DNA of 64,000 bases from Kitasatospora albolonga (GTDB lineage: Bacteria > Actinomycetota > Actinomycetes > Streptomycetales > Streptomycetaceae): the NCBI GenBank assembly GCA_002082585.1, contig CP020563.1, positions 3,032,001-3,096,000 of the forward strand, written 5' to 3'. This document shows positions 8,946 to 17,001 of this stretch, in pieces. Numbering within the stretch: the stretch's first letter is position 1; each line of letters starts with the position of its first letter. Position numbers and translations under genes: made by a program. The notes beneath the pieces were generated by a model that worked only from the letters and a program-made list of their open reading frames with translations, was not told the DNA's origin and did no database searches.

Positions 8946-9251
8946 TCAGCCGCCGATGGGGTCGTGGCAGGAGACCAGCTTGGTCCCGTCCACGAAGGAC
9001 GCCTCGACCTGGAGCAGCCCCAGCATCTCCCGTACGCCGTCCATGGTCTCCGCCTCGCCCACGACATGGCGGCCGAGTTCCATGCAGTCCGCGACACTCC
9101 TGCCGTCCCGGGCCGCTTCGAGGATCGCCTCGGTGATCAGGGCGACCGACTCGCTGTAGTTGAGCTTGAGACCGCGGTCCCGGCGCTTGCGCGCCAGGTC
9201 GGCCACCACGTAGACGAGCAGTTTGTCGATCTCGCGGGGGGCGAGGTTCAT
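8946..9251 (-). CDS. ureA: Urease gamma subunit
   Basis: A 101-residue UreA of normal length. Typical features are the opening NLAPREIDKLLVYVVADLA, the NYSESVALI segment and the C-terminal HDPIGG. It is the structural gamma subunit that packs against UreC. It is the first urease gene, 62 bases after the urea channel gene, and the CbiX-like gene begins 3 bases after its stop. UreA and UreB are separate polypeptides here, as usual for actinobacteria. Confidence 0.96.
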   Translation of the reverse strand: MNLAPREIDKLLVYVVADLARKRRDRGLKLNYSESVALITEAILEAARDGRSVADCMELGRHVVGEAETMDGVREMLGLLQVEASFVDGTKLVSCHDPIGG

Positions 9252-9313
9252 CGTCAGTGCCTTCCTCGGTGATGTACGGGCTGAGGGCGGAGGTCCGTAC
9301 CGGGCGGGAGCGG

Positions 9314-10276
9314 TCACTCGCTCCGGCGCAGGCGCGGCAGCAGGGGGACGGCAGCCATCAGCACCCAGGTGGTGAGGATGAACGGCCAGGTGAAGGTGTG
9401 GCCGCCGAACGGTTTGAAGAAGGAGGTCAGCGAGGCGGTGAGACAGGTGGTCACCGCGGCGCCGAACAGGGCGTACGCCCCCGTCCAGACCGAGTGGGAC
9501 AGGAAGACGGCACCGACGGCGATGGCCACGAGCACGGCGTTGTATCCGTAGATACCGGCGGCGATCAGCTCCGTCGGGGCGCCCATCAGCCAGGCGGCGG
9601 CGATCCCGACCACGCTGCCGGCCGCGGCGTAGAGCACCACGCGCAGCCCGGCCAGCGCGAGGCCGACGAGCATGATCAGGCCGACGTACCAGCTCTCGAC
9701 CAGGAAGACCTGCGACACGTTGTTGAAGAACGCGTGCCACAGGTCGTTCCACGAGATGCCGGTGTCACCGCTCGTCGTGCTGGAGACGGGGTTCGGCGCT
9801 CCGTGCCAGACCCGGTCGAACGACGGGGCGCCCACCACGACCACTCCCGAGACCACGCAGAAGGGCGCGGTCAGGGGGGTGAGCCCGAAGGGGGCGAGAA
9901 GAGTGCCCAGGGCGGCCATCAGGATCGTGCACATCATGGCACCGGCGACGGCCAGTACGTAGGTGGCCGGATGGTTCCCCAGCGAGGAGACGAGAGCGAT
10001 GCCCGTCAGGCAGCCCGCGTATCCCTGAAGCCCGAGCGCGATACCCGCCCGGTCCACGGCGAGGGCGTAGGCGGTCGCCGTGGCGACCAGGGTGCCGAGC
10101 GTGGCGAACAGGCCGGTCTCCCAGCCCGCCACCCAGAGCGCGACGAGGATCGTCGCGCCGGTCAGCAGCCCGGGCTGGAGATCGACCTGCCCGACCCCCC
10201 GTACGGAGGCGAGAAGGTAGGCGAACGGCTGACGTTTCTCCAGCCGCCGAACGAGTTCGGGCTCGGCGATGGGCAA
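9314..10276 (-). CDS. Urea transporter/channel, UT (SLC14) family
   Basis: A 320-residue membrane protein with about ten hydrophobic helices in two homologous halves. The halves show related Leu/Thr-Pro-Phe motifs (LTAPFCVVSG near 145 and FTWPFILTTW near 300), as in bacterial urea channels. It should conduct urea inward down its gradient to urease. It is the promoter-proximal gene of the urea/ammonium operon. The ATG at 10276 gives a complete first helix. Confidence 0.85.
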   Translation of the reverse strand: MPIAEPELVRRLEKRQPFAYLLASVRGVGQVDLQPGLLTGATILVALWVAGWETGLFATLGTLVATATAYALAVDRAGIALGLQGYAGCLTGIALVSSLGNHPATYVLAVAGAMMCTILMAALGTLLAPFGLTPLTAPFCVVSGVVVVGAPSFDRVWHGAPNPVSSTTSGDTGISWNDLWHAFFNNVSQVFLVESWYVGLIMLVGLALAGLRVVLYAAAGSVVGIAAAWLMGAPTELIAAGIYGYNAVLVAIAVGAVFLSHSVWTGAYALFGAAVTTCLTASLTSFFKPFGGHTFTWPFILTTWVLMAAVPLLPRLRRSE

Positions 10277-10343
10277 GGCGGGGCTCCAGCGGCTCGGCAG
10301 GGCAGGGTGCTTCCCACGCGCAGGCGACGGAAGGCAGGTCCAG

Positions 10344-10359
10344 GTATCCCTACCGAAAC
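10344..10359 (-). promoter_or_regulatory. Candidate GlnR box upstream of the urea operon
   Basis: The plus strand reads GTATC, six bases, then GAAAC. This fits the published actinobacterial GlnR pattern gTnAc-n6-GaAAc with one mismatch and exact spacing. It lies about 70 bases before the urea-channel start. GlnR control of urease and ammonium uptake is established in Streptomyces, so the placement makes sense. Only one a/b pair is clear. Confidence 0.4.
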
Positions 10360-10381
10360 GCAGAGAGGGAAATTTGTCGCG

Positions 10382-10609
10382 CTAAGCGGCATTTGGGCTA
10401 GTTGAGCCAGATGCGGAAGCGTACGCGCGGGAGGACAGGCGGCGGCGCACGAGGTCGACCTCGACGATCCGTACGGTGATCTCGTCGCCCTCGCTCACTC
10501 CCCGCTGACCTGCTGTGACGGCGTCGGTGGGATGGTCGGTCCACCGCTGGCTCAGTCCGGGGATCCGGCTGGACCCGGTGCCCTGATCGGGCTCGCCGTC
10601 GAGGTCCAA
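10382..10609 (-). pseudogene. Relic of an S1 RNA-binding domain protein
   Basis: A 75-codon frame. Residues about 36-62 (VSEGDEITVRIVEVDLVRRRL) look like the end of an S1 domain, which usually reads GDEVxVKVxxIDxERRRISLS. The rest matches nothing I recognise and the domain's N-terminal half is missing. I read it as a truncated relic. It could instead be a small unannotated protein beginning at a TTG, but no convincing ribosome site is present. Confidence 0.35.
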
Positions 10610-10786
10610 CTACTGACGGCACCCCGGCACCTCCACCGCAGAGGTGACACAACACCTCGTCCCTGCCGCCGGAACACCGGCCCTCCTGCCTGACCGGTGC
10701 AAACCCACCCGTCACCCTCTGAGGGACAGCGGCTTCCGACTGGCCCGGGCGGGAATCGTGTCAGAAGTCTGGTCTAGGTTTGGCCT

Positions 10787-11533
10787 GTGAACCGCAGCAG
10801 CTCCGAGGCAGGGGCGCCCCGCGAGCCTGACGTGCCGCCCTGCCAGGCAGTCCTGGCGGAGACTGATTGGGGTTCGCTCCAGACGGCTTTCGGGAGCGGT
10901 GAGTGCCTTCCCGAAGTCCTGGCACGGTTGCTGGAGCCTGATCCCAAGGTGCAGGTCACCGCTTTGTCGGAACTGAGTGAGCTGGTCGGCCACCAGAACA
11001 GCGTCTACGAAGCCACTGCCCCCGTCGCCCTGTATGTCGCCGGTGCCCTCGCCCACCCGGCGGCCATGACCCTTCGGCCGTATCGCGGCGTCCCCATCCG
11101 CGCGGCACTGTTGAACTGGTTGGCTTTCACGGCCTACGACGCCTCCGACGAGATGGTCGACCGCACCGAGCAGTACTTCCCTGGCTTCCTCACCCCGGGC
11201 ACCGTCGTGGCAGCCTTCCGGGACCTGCGCCCGATGCTCTATCGGGCCGTCGTGCCCTTCCTGCGGGACAGTCACGAGGACGTGCGCGAAGCCGCCGTCA
11301 CCGCCGCGCTCATCCTCGCCGAGCACCCCGCGCTCGCCGTGCACCGCGATCACCTCGCCGTGCACGCGCGGGCCGTCCTGGACACCAGCAGCGACGGCCC
11401 CAACCGGCGCGTTGCCTGGAAGGCCCTCGGAGCATGGGGCCACGACGTCACCGGCATCGAACCTCTCCAGGAGGAGCCATGGGACTGTGGGCCACACAGC
11501 GATGGCCGCGGCGATCTCGAACCTCCCTTCTGA
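10787..11533 (+). CDS. HEAT-repeat-like hypothetical protein
   Basis: A 248-residue protein from a GTG. Two helical-repeat segments resemble HEAT motifs (LLEPDPKVQVTALSEL near 45; FLRDSHEDVREAAVTAALIL near 165), and a third may lie near GPNRRVAWKALGAW. No catalytic motif, signal peptide or membrane helix is seen. HEAT proteins of this size in Streptomyces are scaffolds or immunity-like proteins; the partner is not evident. The last about 15 residues are poorly conserved-looking, and reading decays beyond the stop, so the 3' end may be altered. Confidence 0.55.
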   Translation: MNRSSSEAGAPREPDVPPCQAVLAETDWGSLQTAFGSGECLPEVLARLLEPDPKVQVTALSELSELVGHQNSVYEATAPVALYVAGALAHPAAMTLRPYRGVPIRAALLNWLAFTAYDASDEMVDRTEQYFPGFLTPGTVVAAFRDLRPMLYRAVVPFLRDSHEDVREAAVTAALILAEHPALAVHRDHLAVHARAVLDTSSDGPNRRVAWKALGAWGHDVTGIEPLQEEPWDCGPHSDGRGDLEPPF

Positions 11534-12063
11534 GGTAGGCATGTTCCGGCCCTACGGCGTGGACGAGTGCTGTCGTCTGCTGGAGGGGTGCGGGCGCACG
11601 GCGATCACCTGCGGCCGGTTGGGAGCATCCGCGTTCGAGCGTCTGGATCAGGAGGAGGCGTTCGTTCGTGGCGAGTCGGCGGCACTGCGCGAGAAGACTG
11701 CGCTGGCCAAGGAGCGGCCGGCTTCACCTGACGATCACGCGGGAGACGTTGTTGTCGCCGGCCGTCGAGGAGTACGCCGACCAGGGCGACGGCGTCACGC
11801 AAGAGCCGCCACAGACCCCCGCGGACGAACCGGTGGCGCATGGCCCTGCCGACGCGGCCGGCCCGCCTCCGCCCAAGGGTCCGGAAATCCGCACGCCCAC
11901 CTGAGACCTCAGCACCACAAGCGGGGATCACACGCGCCCGCCGACGGCCCCAGAACGCCAGACGCACCGGAATCACCCCGAAACCTCAGGCCGACGACCG
12001 CAGAACACCCGTCCCCAGCATCGACCTCGTTCGGACAGACCTCGAATCAGACCCCGGAAACGC
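11534..12063. other. Degenerate region, no confident gene
   Basis: Open frames cross this stretch but none has a good ribosome site or a recognisable domain. A short plausible segment (LTITRETLLSPAVEEYADQG, about 11,720-11,780 plus) and low-complexity Pro/Arg coding suggest decayed genes. The stretch sits between the HEAT ORF and the 3' end of tRNA-Ala, a common integration position. Confidence 0.4.
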
Positions 12064-12102
12064 CGAGATCCCGTCCGATCAATCAGATCGGACGGGATCT
12101 CG
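12064..12102. terminator. 17-bp stem terminator
   Basis: Perfect arms at 12064-12080 and 12086-12102 (arm CGAGATCCCGTCCGATC) with a 5-base loop. It can terminate both rightward transcription from the HEAT region and leftward tRNA-Ala transcription, whose 3' end is 40 bases away. Confidence 0.7.
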
Positions 12103-12141
12103 TGAACTCTTCCTGAGTGAAATCAAGAACAGTTGTTGTTG

Positions 12142-12215
12142 TGGACCTGTGGGGATTTGAACCCCAGACCCCCTCGATGCGAACGAGGTGCGCTACCAGA
12201 CTGCGCCACAGGCCC
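12142..12215 (-). tRNA. tRNA-Ala(CGC)
   Basis: The reverse strand folds into a cloverleaf. The 7-bp acceptor begins GGGCCTG and ends CAGGTCC plus discriminator A. It has a G3-U70 pair, the alanine identity element. The anticodon arm is CCTCG-TTCGCAT-CGAGG, giving anticodon CGC (reads GCG), and the T arm loop is TTCAAAT. Length is 74 bases and CCA is not encoded. Confidence 0.96.
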
Positions 12216-12301
12216 TTGCAACGAGTGAAACTCTAGCACCCTCACCGGGCTCCTCGGAAATCCGCTCCTCCGCTGGTCAGCGGTGTCCCGGTTCCGGGGT
12301 C

Positions 12302-13597
12302 TCACTCGTTGGCCGCACGGGGCCGGTCTTCGTCGTCGTACTGGTCGAAGAGGGGGGTCCGGCCCCGGTCGCGGGTGCGGCGGGACTGGTTGGTGCGCTG
12401 GCGCGGCGCCGGGTCCACCGTGGGGGCCGTCGGGTGCGACGTGCCGGTCTGGGTGGGCTCGGCGGCGCTGGAACGGGCCGCGCTCCAGGTCTCCGGGTCG
12501 CCGACCTCGACGCCGCCGGTGGCCCGGGGGGCGACGGGGGCGGTGACATAGGTGGGGAGCGGTACGGGGACGGGCTCCCAGCTGTCGCCCTGGACCCGGC
12601 CGCGTTCGCGCTGCTGGTCCACCCACTCCGCGTGGTCCGTCTGCTCGACGAGGGCGCGGCGGCCGGCCTCCTGCGGGGAGACCGTGGGGGTGGGTTCGGG
12701 CTCCGGGTGGTGGGCCTCGGAGTCGTCGTCGGGCTCGGCGGGGGCGGAGGCGGCGGGCTGGTGCCTGCGGGGGCGGTTCTCGCGCAGCCGCTGCGCCGCG
12801 ACCTCGGCCCGTCGGCGGTCCATGGTGAACGCGAACCGGCGGCGCTCCTGGGCGCGCAGATGCACGATGTACGTGCTCAGCAGCACGGCCGGAACGGCCG
12901 GTGCCCAGAGGAAGCCGAGTCCGCCGACCGCCGCCACGATCGCGCCGAGGGTGAAGGCCAGGAAGAGGACGACCGTGGTCCGCCTGCGCCGGGCCAGGAC
13001 CTGCGAGCGCTGGGCGCGCCGGGCCCGCTCGGCATCGGCGGCGCCGGTACGGGAGCGGGGGCGGCGCTGGGCCGGGGGGCCATCGGCTGCCGCCGGGCGC
13101 TCGCCGGAGCGCCGGTCGTGCGTCTGACGGTCCGGGAGCTGATGCCCGGTCCGGTCCGGGGACTGATGCCCGATCCGATCCGGGGACTGGTGACCGGTCC
13201 GGTCCGGGGACTGGTGCCCCGGGCGGCGGTCGTGCGCCTGACGGTCGGAAACCTGGTGGCCCGGGGCTCCGCGCTCGGGAGCGTGCGCCGGGTCGTGCAC
13301 CCTGGCTTCGGTATGCGCCGGAGGCGCGGCAAAGGCCCGGACGTCCACGGAATCCATACGGTCCGTCTCGGCGTCCGGGTCGACGTCGGGCCCCGCCTCC
13401 TCGGCGGTGCGCTCCCGCAGCTCCCTGGCGTACCGGCGCTCCATCGCCGCCCGTCCGGACAGCAGCCGGATGGCGGTGCTGAAGCGTTCCGTCGGACGTG
13501 CTTCGTTGAGCTCGTCCTGCCTGCGGAGCCACATCGGCACCAAGTAGGCGGCCCAGGCCCCGACGATGACTGCGTAGATGAGGCCGCTGCTGCTCAC
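12302..13597 (-). CDS. sepX: SepX/GlpR-type cell-division membrane protein
   Basis: A 431-residue protein with an N-terminal membrane helix (GLIYAVIVGAWAAYLVPMWL) followed by RRQDELNEARPTERFSTAIR, a long charged linker, a helix pair about 210-250 (TTVVLFLAF, GFLWAPAVPAVLLSTYIV) and a disordered acidic/Pro tail. This is the architecture of Streptomyces SepX, the counterpart of corynebacterial GlpR, receptor for the gephyrin-like MoeA protein Glp. Both work at the division site, and a Glp-type moeA lies in the same cluster. The start is the second of two in-frame GTG codons because family members begin SSSGLIY. The linker contains three 8-residue repeats. Confidence 0.85.
   Translation of the reverse strand: MSSSGLIYAVIVGAWAAYLVPMWLRRQDELNEARPTERFSTAIRLLSGRAAMERRYARELRERTAEEAGPDVDPDAETDRMDSVDVRAFAAPPAHTEARVHDPAHAPERGAPGHQVSDRQAHDRRPGHQSPDRTGHQSPDRIGHQSPDRTGHQLPDRQTHDRRSGERPAAADGPPAQRRPRSRTGAADAERARRAQRSQVLARRRRTTVVLFLAFTLGAIVAAVGGLGFLWAPAVPAVLLSTYIVHLRAQERRRFAFTMDRRRAEVAAQRLRENRPRRHQPAASAPAEPDDDSEAHHPEPEPTPTVSPQEAGRRALVEQTDHAEWVDQQRERGRVQGDSWEPVPVPLPTYVTAPVAPRATGGVEVGDPETWSAARSSAAEPTQTGTSHPTAPTVDPAPRQRTNQSRRTRDRGRTPLFDQYDDEDRPRAANE
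13146..13217. repeat. Three 24-bp repeats inside sepX
   Basis: Units at 13146-13169, 13170-13193 and 13194-13217 encode GHQSPDRT or GHQSPDRI on the minus strand, in the predicted disordered linker. Flanking sequence carries weaker copies (GHQVSDRQ, GHQLPDRQ), so copy number has probably changed recently. Confidence 0.8.
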
Positions 13598-13684
13598 GCT
13601 CACACCGTAGAGGGGTTTACGCCAAGGCATCCGCCAATTGGCCCGGTGTGTCGCACGATCCGGCTGATATCACGGACTTTTTTT

Positions 13685-13708
13685 GTGACTGATCGGATCA
13701 ACAGTCAC
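13685..13708. promoter_or_regulatory. Inverted repeat upstream of sepX
   Basis: GTGACTG and CAGTCAC form perfect 7-base arms around 10 bases, 88 bases upstream of the sepX start, in an AT-richer gap (13598-13763). The outer GTGA and TCACC resemble the loose BldD box (AGTgA, gap, TCACc). A T-run on the plus strand precedes it, the wrong side for a terminator, so an operator is more likely. Confidence 0.35.
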
Positions 13709-13763
13709 CGATAGTGCGACCCATTGCAGCCATCCGTCGATCAAATTCGAACATTTATTTTAT

Positions 13764-14402
13764 TCAGCCGGACAAGCCCGGCCCGCCGGGCTCTCCCGGG
13801 CCCTGTGGCGTCACCGGCCGCGTACGGCGCCAGCGCCGGAGCATCCCCTCGGGGACCTCCTCGGCCGTGAGCGCGAAGATCAGGTGGTCGCGCCAGGCCC
13901 CGTCGATGTGCAGATAGCGCGGGCGCACGCCCTCGGAGCGGAACCCGAGCTTCTCCACCACCCGGCGGCTCGGCGCGTTCTCCGGGCGGATGCAGACCTC
14001 GATGCGGTGCAGCCCGACCGAGCGGAAGCAGTGGTCGACCGCGAGCGCCACGGCCGTCGGCATCACCCCGCGCCCGGCGACGCCCTGGTCGACCCAGTAG
14101 CCGATGTGGCCCGAGCACATCGAGCCCCAGGTGATCCCCGCGACCGTGAGCTGGCCGACGAGCCGACCCTCGTACTCGATGGCGAACGGCAGCATCCGCC
14201 CGGCGTGCGCCTCGGCGCGCAGATGACGGACCATCTGCCGGTACGTGGGCCGCTGTGCGACCGGGCCGCCGGGCGCGGGCGGCGGGACGGTGGCCTCCCA
14301 GGGGCGCAGCCAGTCGCGGTTGCGCCGGTTGACCTCACGCCATACCCGCTGGTCGCGCATCTTTATCGGGCGCAGGACGATCTCGCCGTCGGTCAGCGTC
14401 AC
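13764..14402 (-). CDS. GNAT N-acetyltransferase, RimJ-like
   Basis: A 212-residue GNAT protein of the RimJ/RimL type, which acetylate protein N-termini or small amines using acetyl-CoA. The acetyl-CoA loop is represented by DQGVAGRGVMPTA near residue 105, and the conserved RPENAPSRRVVEKLGFRSEG follows near 140. The GTG at 14402 is chosen; an upstream CTG overlapping the mog stop is possible. It is embedded in the galU-moeA-moaC-mog-sepX cluster. Its substrate there is unknown. Confidence 0.85.
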   Translation of the reverse strand: MTLTDGEIVLRPIKMRDQRVWREVNRRNRDWLRPWEATVPPPAPGGPVAQRPTYRQMVRHLRAEAHAGRMLPFAIEYEGRLVGQLTVAGITWGSMCSGHIGYWVDQGVAGRGVMPTAVALAVDHCFRSVGLHRIEVCIRPENAPSRRVVEKLGFRSEGVRPRYLHIDGAWRDHLIFALTAEEVPEGMLRRWRRTRPVTPQGPGEPGGPGLSG

Positions 14403-14419
14403 CGGCCAGGTCGCGATGT

Positions 14420-15067
14420 TCAGCTCGGGCTCCCCGGTCGGGGGTGGTCGCCGCCGCGGAGCTGGTCGACGGCGTGCACCAGGAGCCGCCCGAGGACCGC
14501 GAGGCCGTCGCGCACTCCGCCGGTGGAGCCGGGCAGGTTGACGATCAGGGTGCGGGAGGCGACGCCCGCGAGCCCCCGGGAGAGCGCGGCGGTGGGGACC
14601 TTGGCGAGCCCCTCGGCCCGGATCGCCTCGGGGATGCCGGGGATCTCGTGGTCCAGGACGCGGCGGGTCGCCTCGGGCGTGGCGTCGGTGGGTGAGATGC
14701 CCGTACCGCCGGTGGTGACGATGACGTCGTACCCGGCGGCCACCCCGGCCCGCAGGGCCGCCTCGACCGGGTCGCCGTCGGGGACGACCTGCGGCCCGTC
14801 GACCGTGAAGCCGAGGGCGGTGAGCGCTTCGGCGATGAGGGGGCCGCCCTTGTCCGCGTAGATCCCGGCGGAGGCCCGGTTGGAGGCGGTGACGACGAGG
14901 GCGCGGTACGGGGCGGAGGTCGGGGTTCCGGTGGGTTCGGGTGCGCGGTCGGCGGCGTGGCCCAGCGCGTGCTCCGGCGTGCGCCCCGGCTCTCCGTGGC
15001 CCGGCGCCTGCGCGGACTCCCCCGGCTGGTCATGGCCCGGCGACCCCGGCCCGTGCGGCGGCGTCAT
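14420..15067 (-). CDS. Molybdopterin adenylyltransferase, MogA/MoaB family
   Basis: A 215-residue protein. The catalytic domain starts near residue 52 (YRALVVTASNRASAGIYADKGG) and contains TTGGTGISPTD, the molybdopterin-binding motif, and later NLPGS. It adenylates molybdopterin before Mo insertion by MoeA. The first 50 residues are a Gly/Pro/His-rich low-complexity extension absent from typical MogA. The ATG overlaps the moaC stop by 4 bases, so translation is coupled. Confidence 0.9.
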   Translation of the reverse strand: MTPPHGPGSPGHDQPGESAQAPGHGEPGRTPEHALGHAADRAPEPTGTPTSAPYRALVVTASNRASAGIYADKGGPLIAEALTALGFTVDGPQVVPDGDPVEAALRAGVAAGYDVIVTTGGTGISPTDATPEATRRVLDHEIPGIPEAIRAEGLAKVPTAALSRGLAGVASRTLIVNLPGSTGGVRDGLAVLGRLLVHAVDQLRGGDHPRPGSPS

Positions 15068-15588
15068 GCGGCAGGCCCCGCTGCCGGTCCTGTCGTCCGG
15101 CCCTCCGGCGCGGTGCGGCGGTAGTCGCCGGACTTGCCGCCCGACTTCGCCTCGACCCGTACGTCGGTGATGACCGCGCTCTTGTCGACCGCCTTCACCA
15201 TGTCGATCACCGTCAGGGCCGCCACCGAGACCGCCGTCAGGGCCTCCATCTCGACGCCCGTGCGGTCCGTCGTCTTCACGGTGGCCGTGATCTCCACCGC
15301 GTCGTCGGCCACGCCCAGGTCGACCTTCACACCGGAGACGGCCAGCGGATGGCAGAGCGGGATCAGGTCCGGGGTGCGCTTGGCGCCCATGATCCCGGCG
15401 ATCCTCGCGGTGGCGAGGGCATCGCCCTTGGGGACCCCCTCGCCCCGGAGCAGCTCGATGACGCGCGGCGAGACGAGGACCCGGCCGCTGGCGCGGGCGA
15501 CGCGCGTGGTGACGTCCTTCTCCGACACGTCGACCATGCGGGCCGCGCCCGCTTCGTCGATGTGCGTCAGCCTGTTCTGCGTACTCAA
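15064..15588 (-). CDS. moaC: Cyclic pyranopterin monophosphate synthase MoaC
   Basis: A 174-residue MoaC, which forms cyclic pyranopterin monophosphate after MoaA in molybdenum cofactor synthesis. Conserved segments include the opening LTHIDEAGAARMVDVS, KRTPDLIPLCHPL (substrate His/Cys region) and GVEMEALTAVSVAALTVIDM. The last 20 residues are a low-complexity tail that overlaps mog. It begins 95 bases after moeA in the same direction. Confidence 0.96.
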   Translation of the reverse strand: MSTQNRLTHIDEAGAARMVDVSEKDVTTRVARASGRVLVSPRVIELLRGEGVPKGDALATARIAGIMGAKRTPDLIPLCHPLAVSGVKVDLGVADDAVEITATVKTTDRTGVEMEALTAVSVAALTVIDMVKAVDKSAVITDVRVEAKSGGKSGDYRRTAPEGRTTGPAAGPAA

Positions 15589-15683
15589 CTCACTCCGCCT
15601 AGCGGTAGGGGCGCCGATCGGCCCGGGCCGGAGAGGGTCCTCCGGAAGGCACGGCGGCAGATAGTACCGCCCCCGGGCTGCGG

Positions 15684-16997
15684 TCAGCGGAGCAGGATCA
15701 CGTCCGTCTCCGTGCCGGGCTCGGCGGAGGTGGTCTCCTCGGGCAGCACGATCAGCGCGTCCGCCTGGGCGAGCGCGGCGATCAGGTGGGAGCCGGAGCC
15801 GCCGACGGGGGTGACCGTGCCCGCCTCCTCGTCGTATGTGCCGCGCAGGAACTGGCGGCGGCCGGCGGGCGAGGTCAGCGCCTTGCCGGTGTTCAGCCGG
15901 GCCCGGACCGTGGGGCGGTGGAGGTCGTCCGTCAGGCCCATCAGGGCGCGGATGGCGGGGCGGACGAAGAGCTCGAAGGAGACGTAGCTGGAGACCGGGT
16001 TGCCCGGCAGGGCCAGCAGCGGGGTGTGGTCGGGGCCGATGGAGCCGAAGCCCTGCGGTTTGCCCGGCTGCATGGCGAGCTTGCGGAAGTCGATGCCGCT
16101 GCCCGGCTCGTCCTCGTCGCCGACGGAGGAGAGCGCCTCCTTGACGACGTCGTACGCGCCGACGCTGACGCCGCCCGTGGTGACGATGATGTCCGCGCGG
16201 ATCAGCTGGTCCTCGATCGTGGCGCGCAGGGTCTCGGCGTCGTCGGTGACCGCGCCGACCCGGTAGGCGATGGCTCCGGCGTCCCGGGCGGCGGCCGTGA
16301 GCGCGAAGCTGTTGGAGTCGTAGATCTGGCCCGCTGTCAGCTCCTCGCCGGGCTGGACCAGTTCGCTGCCGGTGGAGAGGACGACGACGCGCGGGCGGGG
16401 CCGTACGACGACGGTCGAGCAGCCGATCGCGGCGAGCAGGCCGATCTGCGGCGGGCCGACGATCGATCCCGCGCGCAGGGCCAGATCGCCGGGCCTGACG
16501 TCGCTCCCGCGCTCACGGACATGGGCGCCGGCCGCGACGGACCGGTGGACGCGGACCTCTCCGGTGGCGCCCTCCGGCGCGTCGGAGTGGGCGCGCATGG
16601 CGGCGGCCGGGCCCTCGCCCGTACCGCCGTCCGTCCACTCGACCGGGACGACGGCCTCCGCACCGGCGGGCAGCGGGGCGCCCGTCATGATGCGGGCGGC
16701 CTGTCCCGGCCCCACGACCTGGCCGTCGGCGAGCCCGGCGCTGCCCGCGGCGACGTCGCCGATGACCGTGAGGACGGCGGGGAACTCCTCGCTCGCCCCC
16801 TCGACATCGGCGACCCGTACCGCGTAGCCGTCCATCGAGCTGTTGTCGAAGGGCGGCAGGGCCACCTCCACGACGACGTCCTTCACCAGGACGCAGCCCT
16901 GCGCGTCGGGCAGTTGCAGCTCGATGGGTTCGAGCGGCCCCACCGTGGCGAGGATGTCGTCCAGGTGCTCGTCCACCGACCAGATCGTGCTGCTCAA
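15684..16997 (-). CDS. moeA: Molybdopterin molybdotransferase MoeA / gephyrin-like Glp
   Basis: A 437-residue MoeA that inserts molybdate into adenylated molybdopterin. Typical parts are LPPFDNSSMDGYAVR near 50, IMTGAPLPAGAEAVVP near 105, STGSELVQPGE near 230, TTGGVSVGAYDVVKEAL near 290 and ALPGNPVSS near 345. The start is a TTG four bases after galU stops, with GAGGAG upstream, because MoeA proteins begin about ten residues before VDEHLDDIL. In Corynebacterium a MoeA homologue in this gene context (Glp) binds FtsZ and its receptor GlpR; a GlpR/SepX gene is also present here. Confidence 0.93.
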   Translation of the reverse strand: MSSTIWSVDEHLDDILATVGPLEPIELQLPDAQGCVLVKDVVVEVALPPFDNSSMDGYAVRVADVEGASEEFPAVLTVIGDVAAGSAGLADGQVVGPGQAARIMTGAPLPAGAEAVVPVEWTDGGTGEGPAAAMRAHSDAPEGATGEVRVHRSVAAGAHVRERGSDVRPGDLALRAGSIVGPPQIGLLAAIGCSTVVVRPRPRVVVLSTGSELVQPGEELTAGQIYDSNSFALTAAARDAGAIAYRVGAVTDDAETLRATIEDQLIRADIIVTTGGVSVGAYDVVKEALSSVGDEDEPGSGIDFRKLAMQPGKPQGFGSIGPDHTPLLALPGNPVSSYVSFELFVRPAIRALMGLTDDLHRPTVRARLNTGKALTSPAGRRQFLRGTYDEEAGTVTPVGGSGSHLIAALAQADALIVLPEETTSAEPGTETDVILLR

Positions 16998-17001
16998 GGG
17001 G

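Noticed and set aside
11412..12116. Coding sequence downstream of the HEAT ORF
   Set aside because: No ribosome site, no domain, and the frame turns into low-complexity Pro/Arg; better described as degenerate.
12142..12215. tRNA-Ala as an occupied integration site
   Set aside because: I found no integrase gene and no second copy of the tRNA 3' end in the window, so integration is only a possibility.
13681..13708. Terminator between the GNAT gene and sepX
   Set aside because: The T-run precedes the hairpin on the plus strand and becomes an A-run after it on the transcribed strand, the wrong arrangement for either direction.
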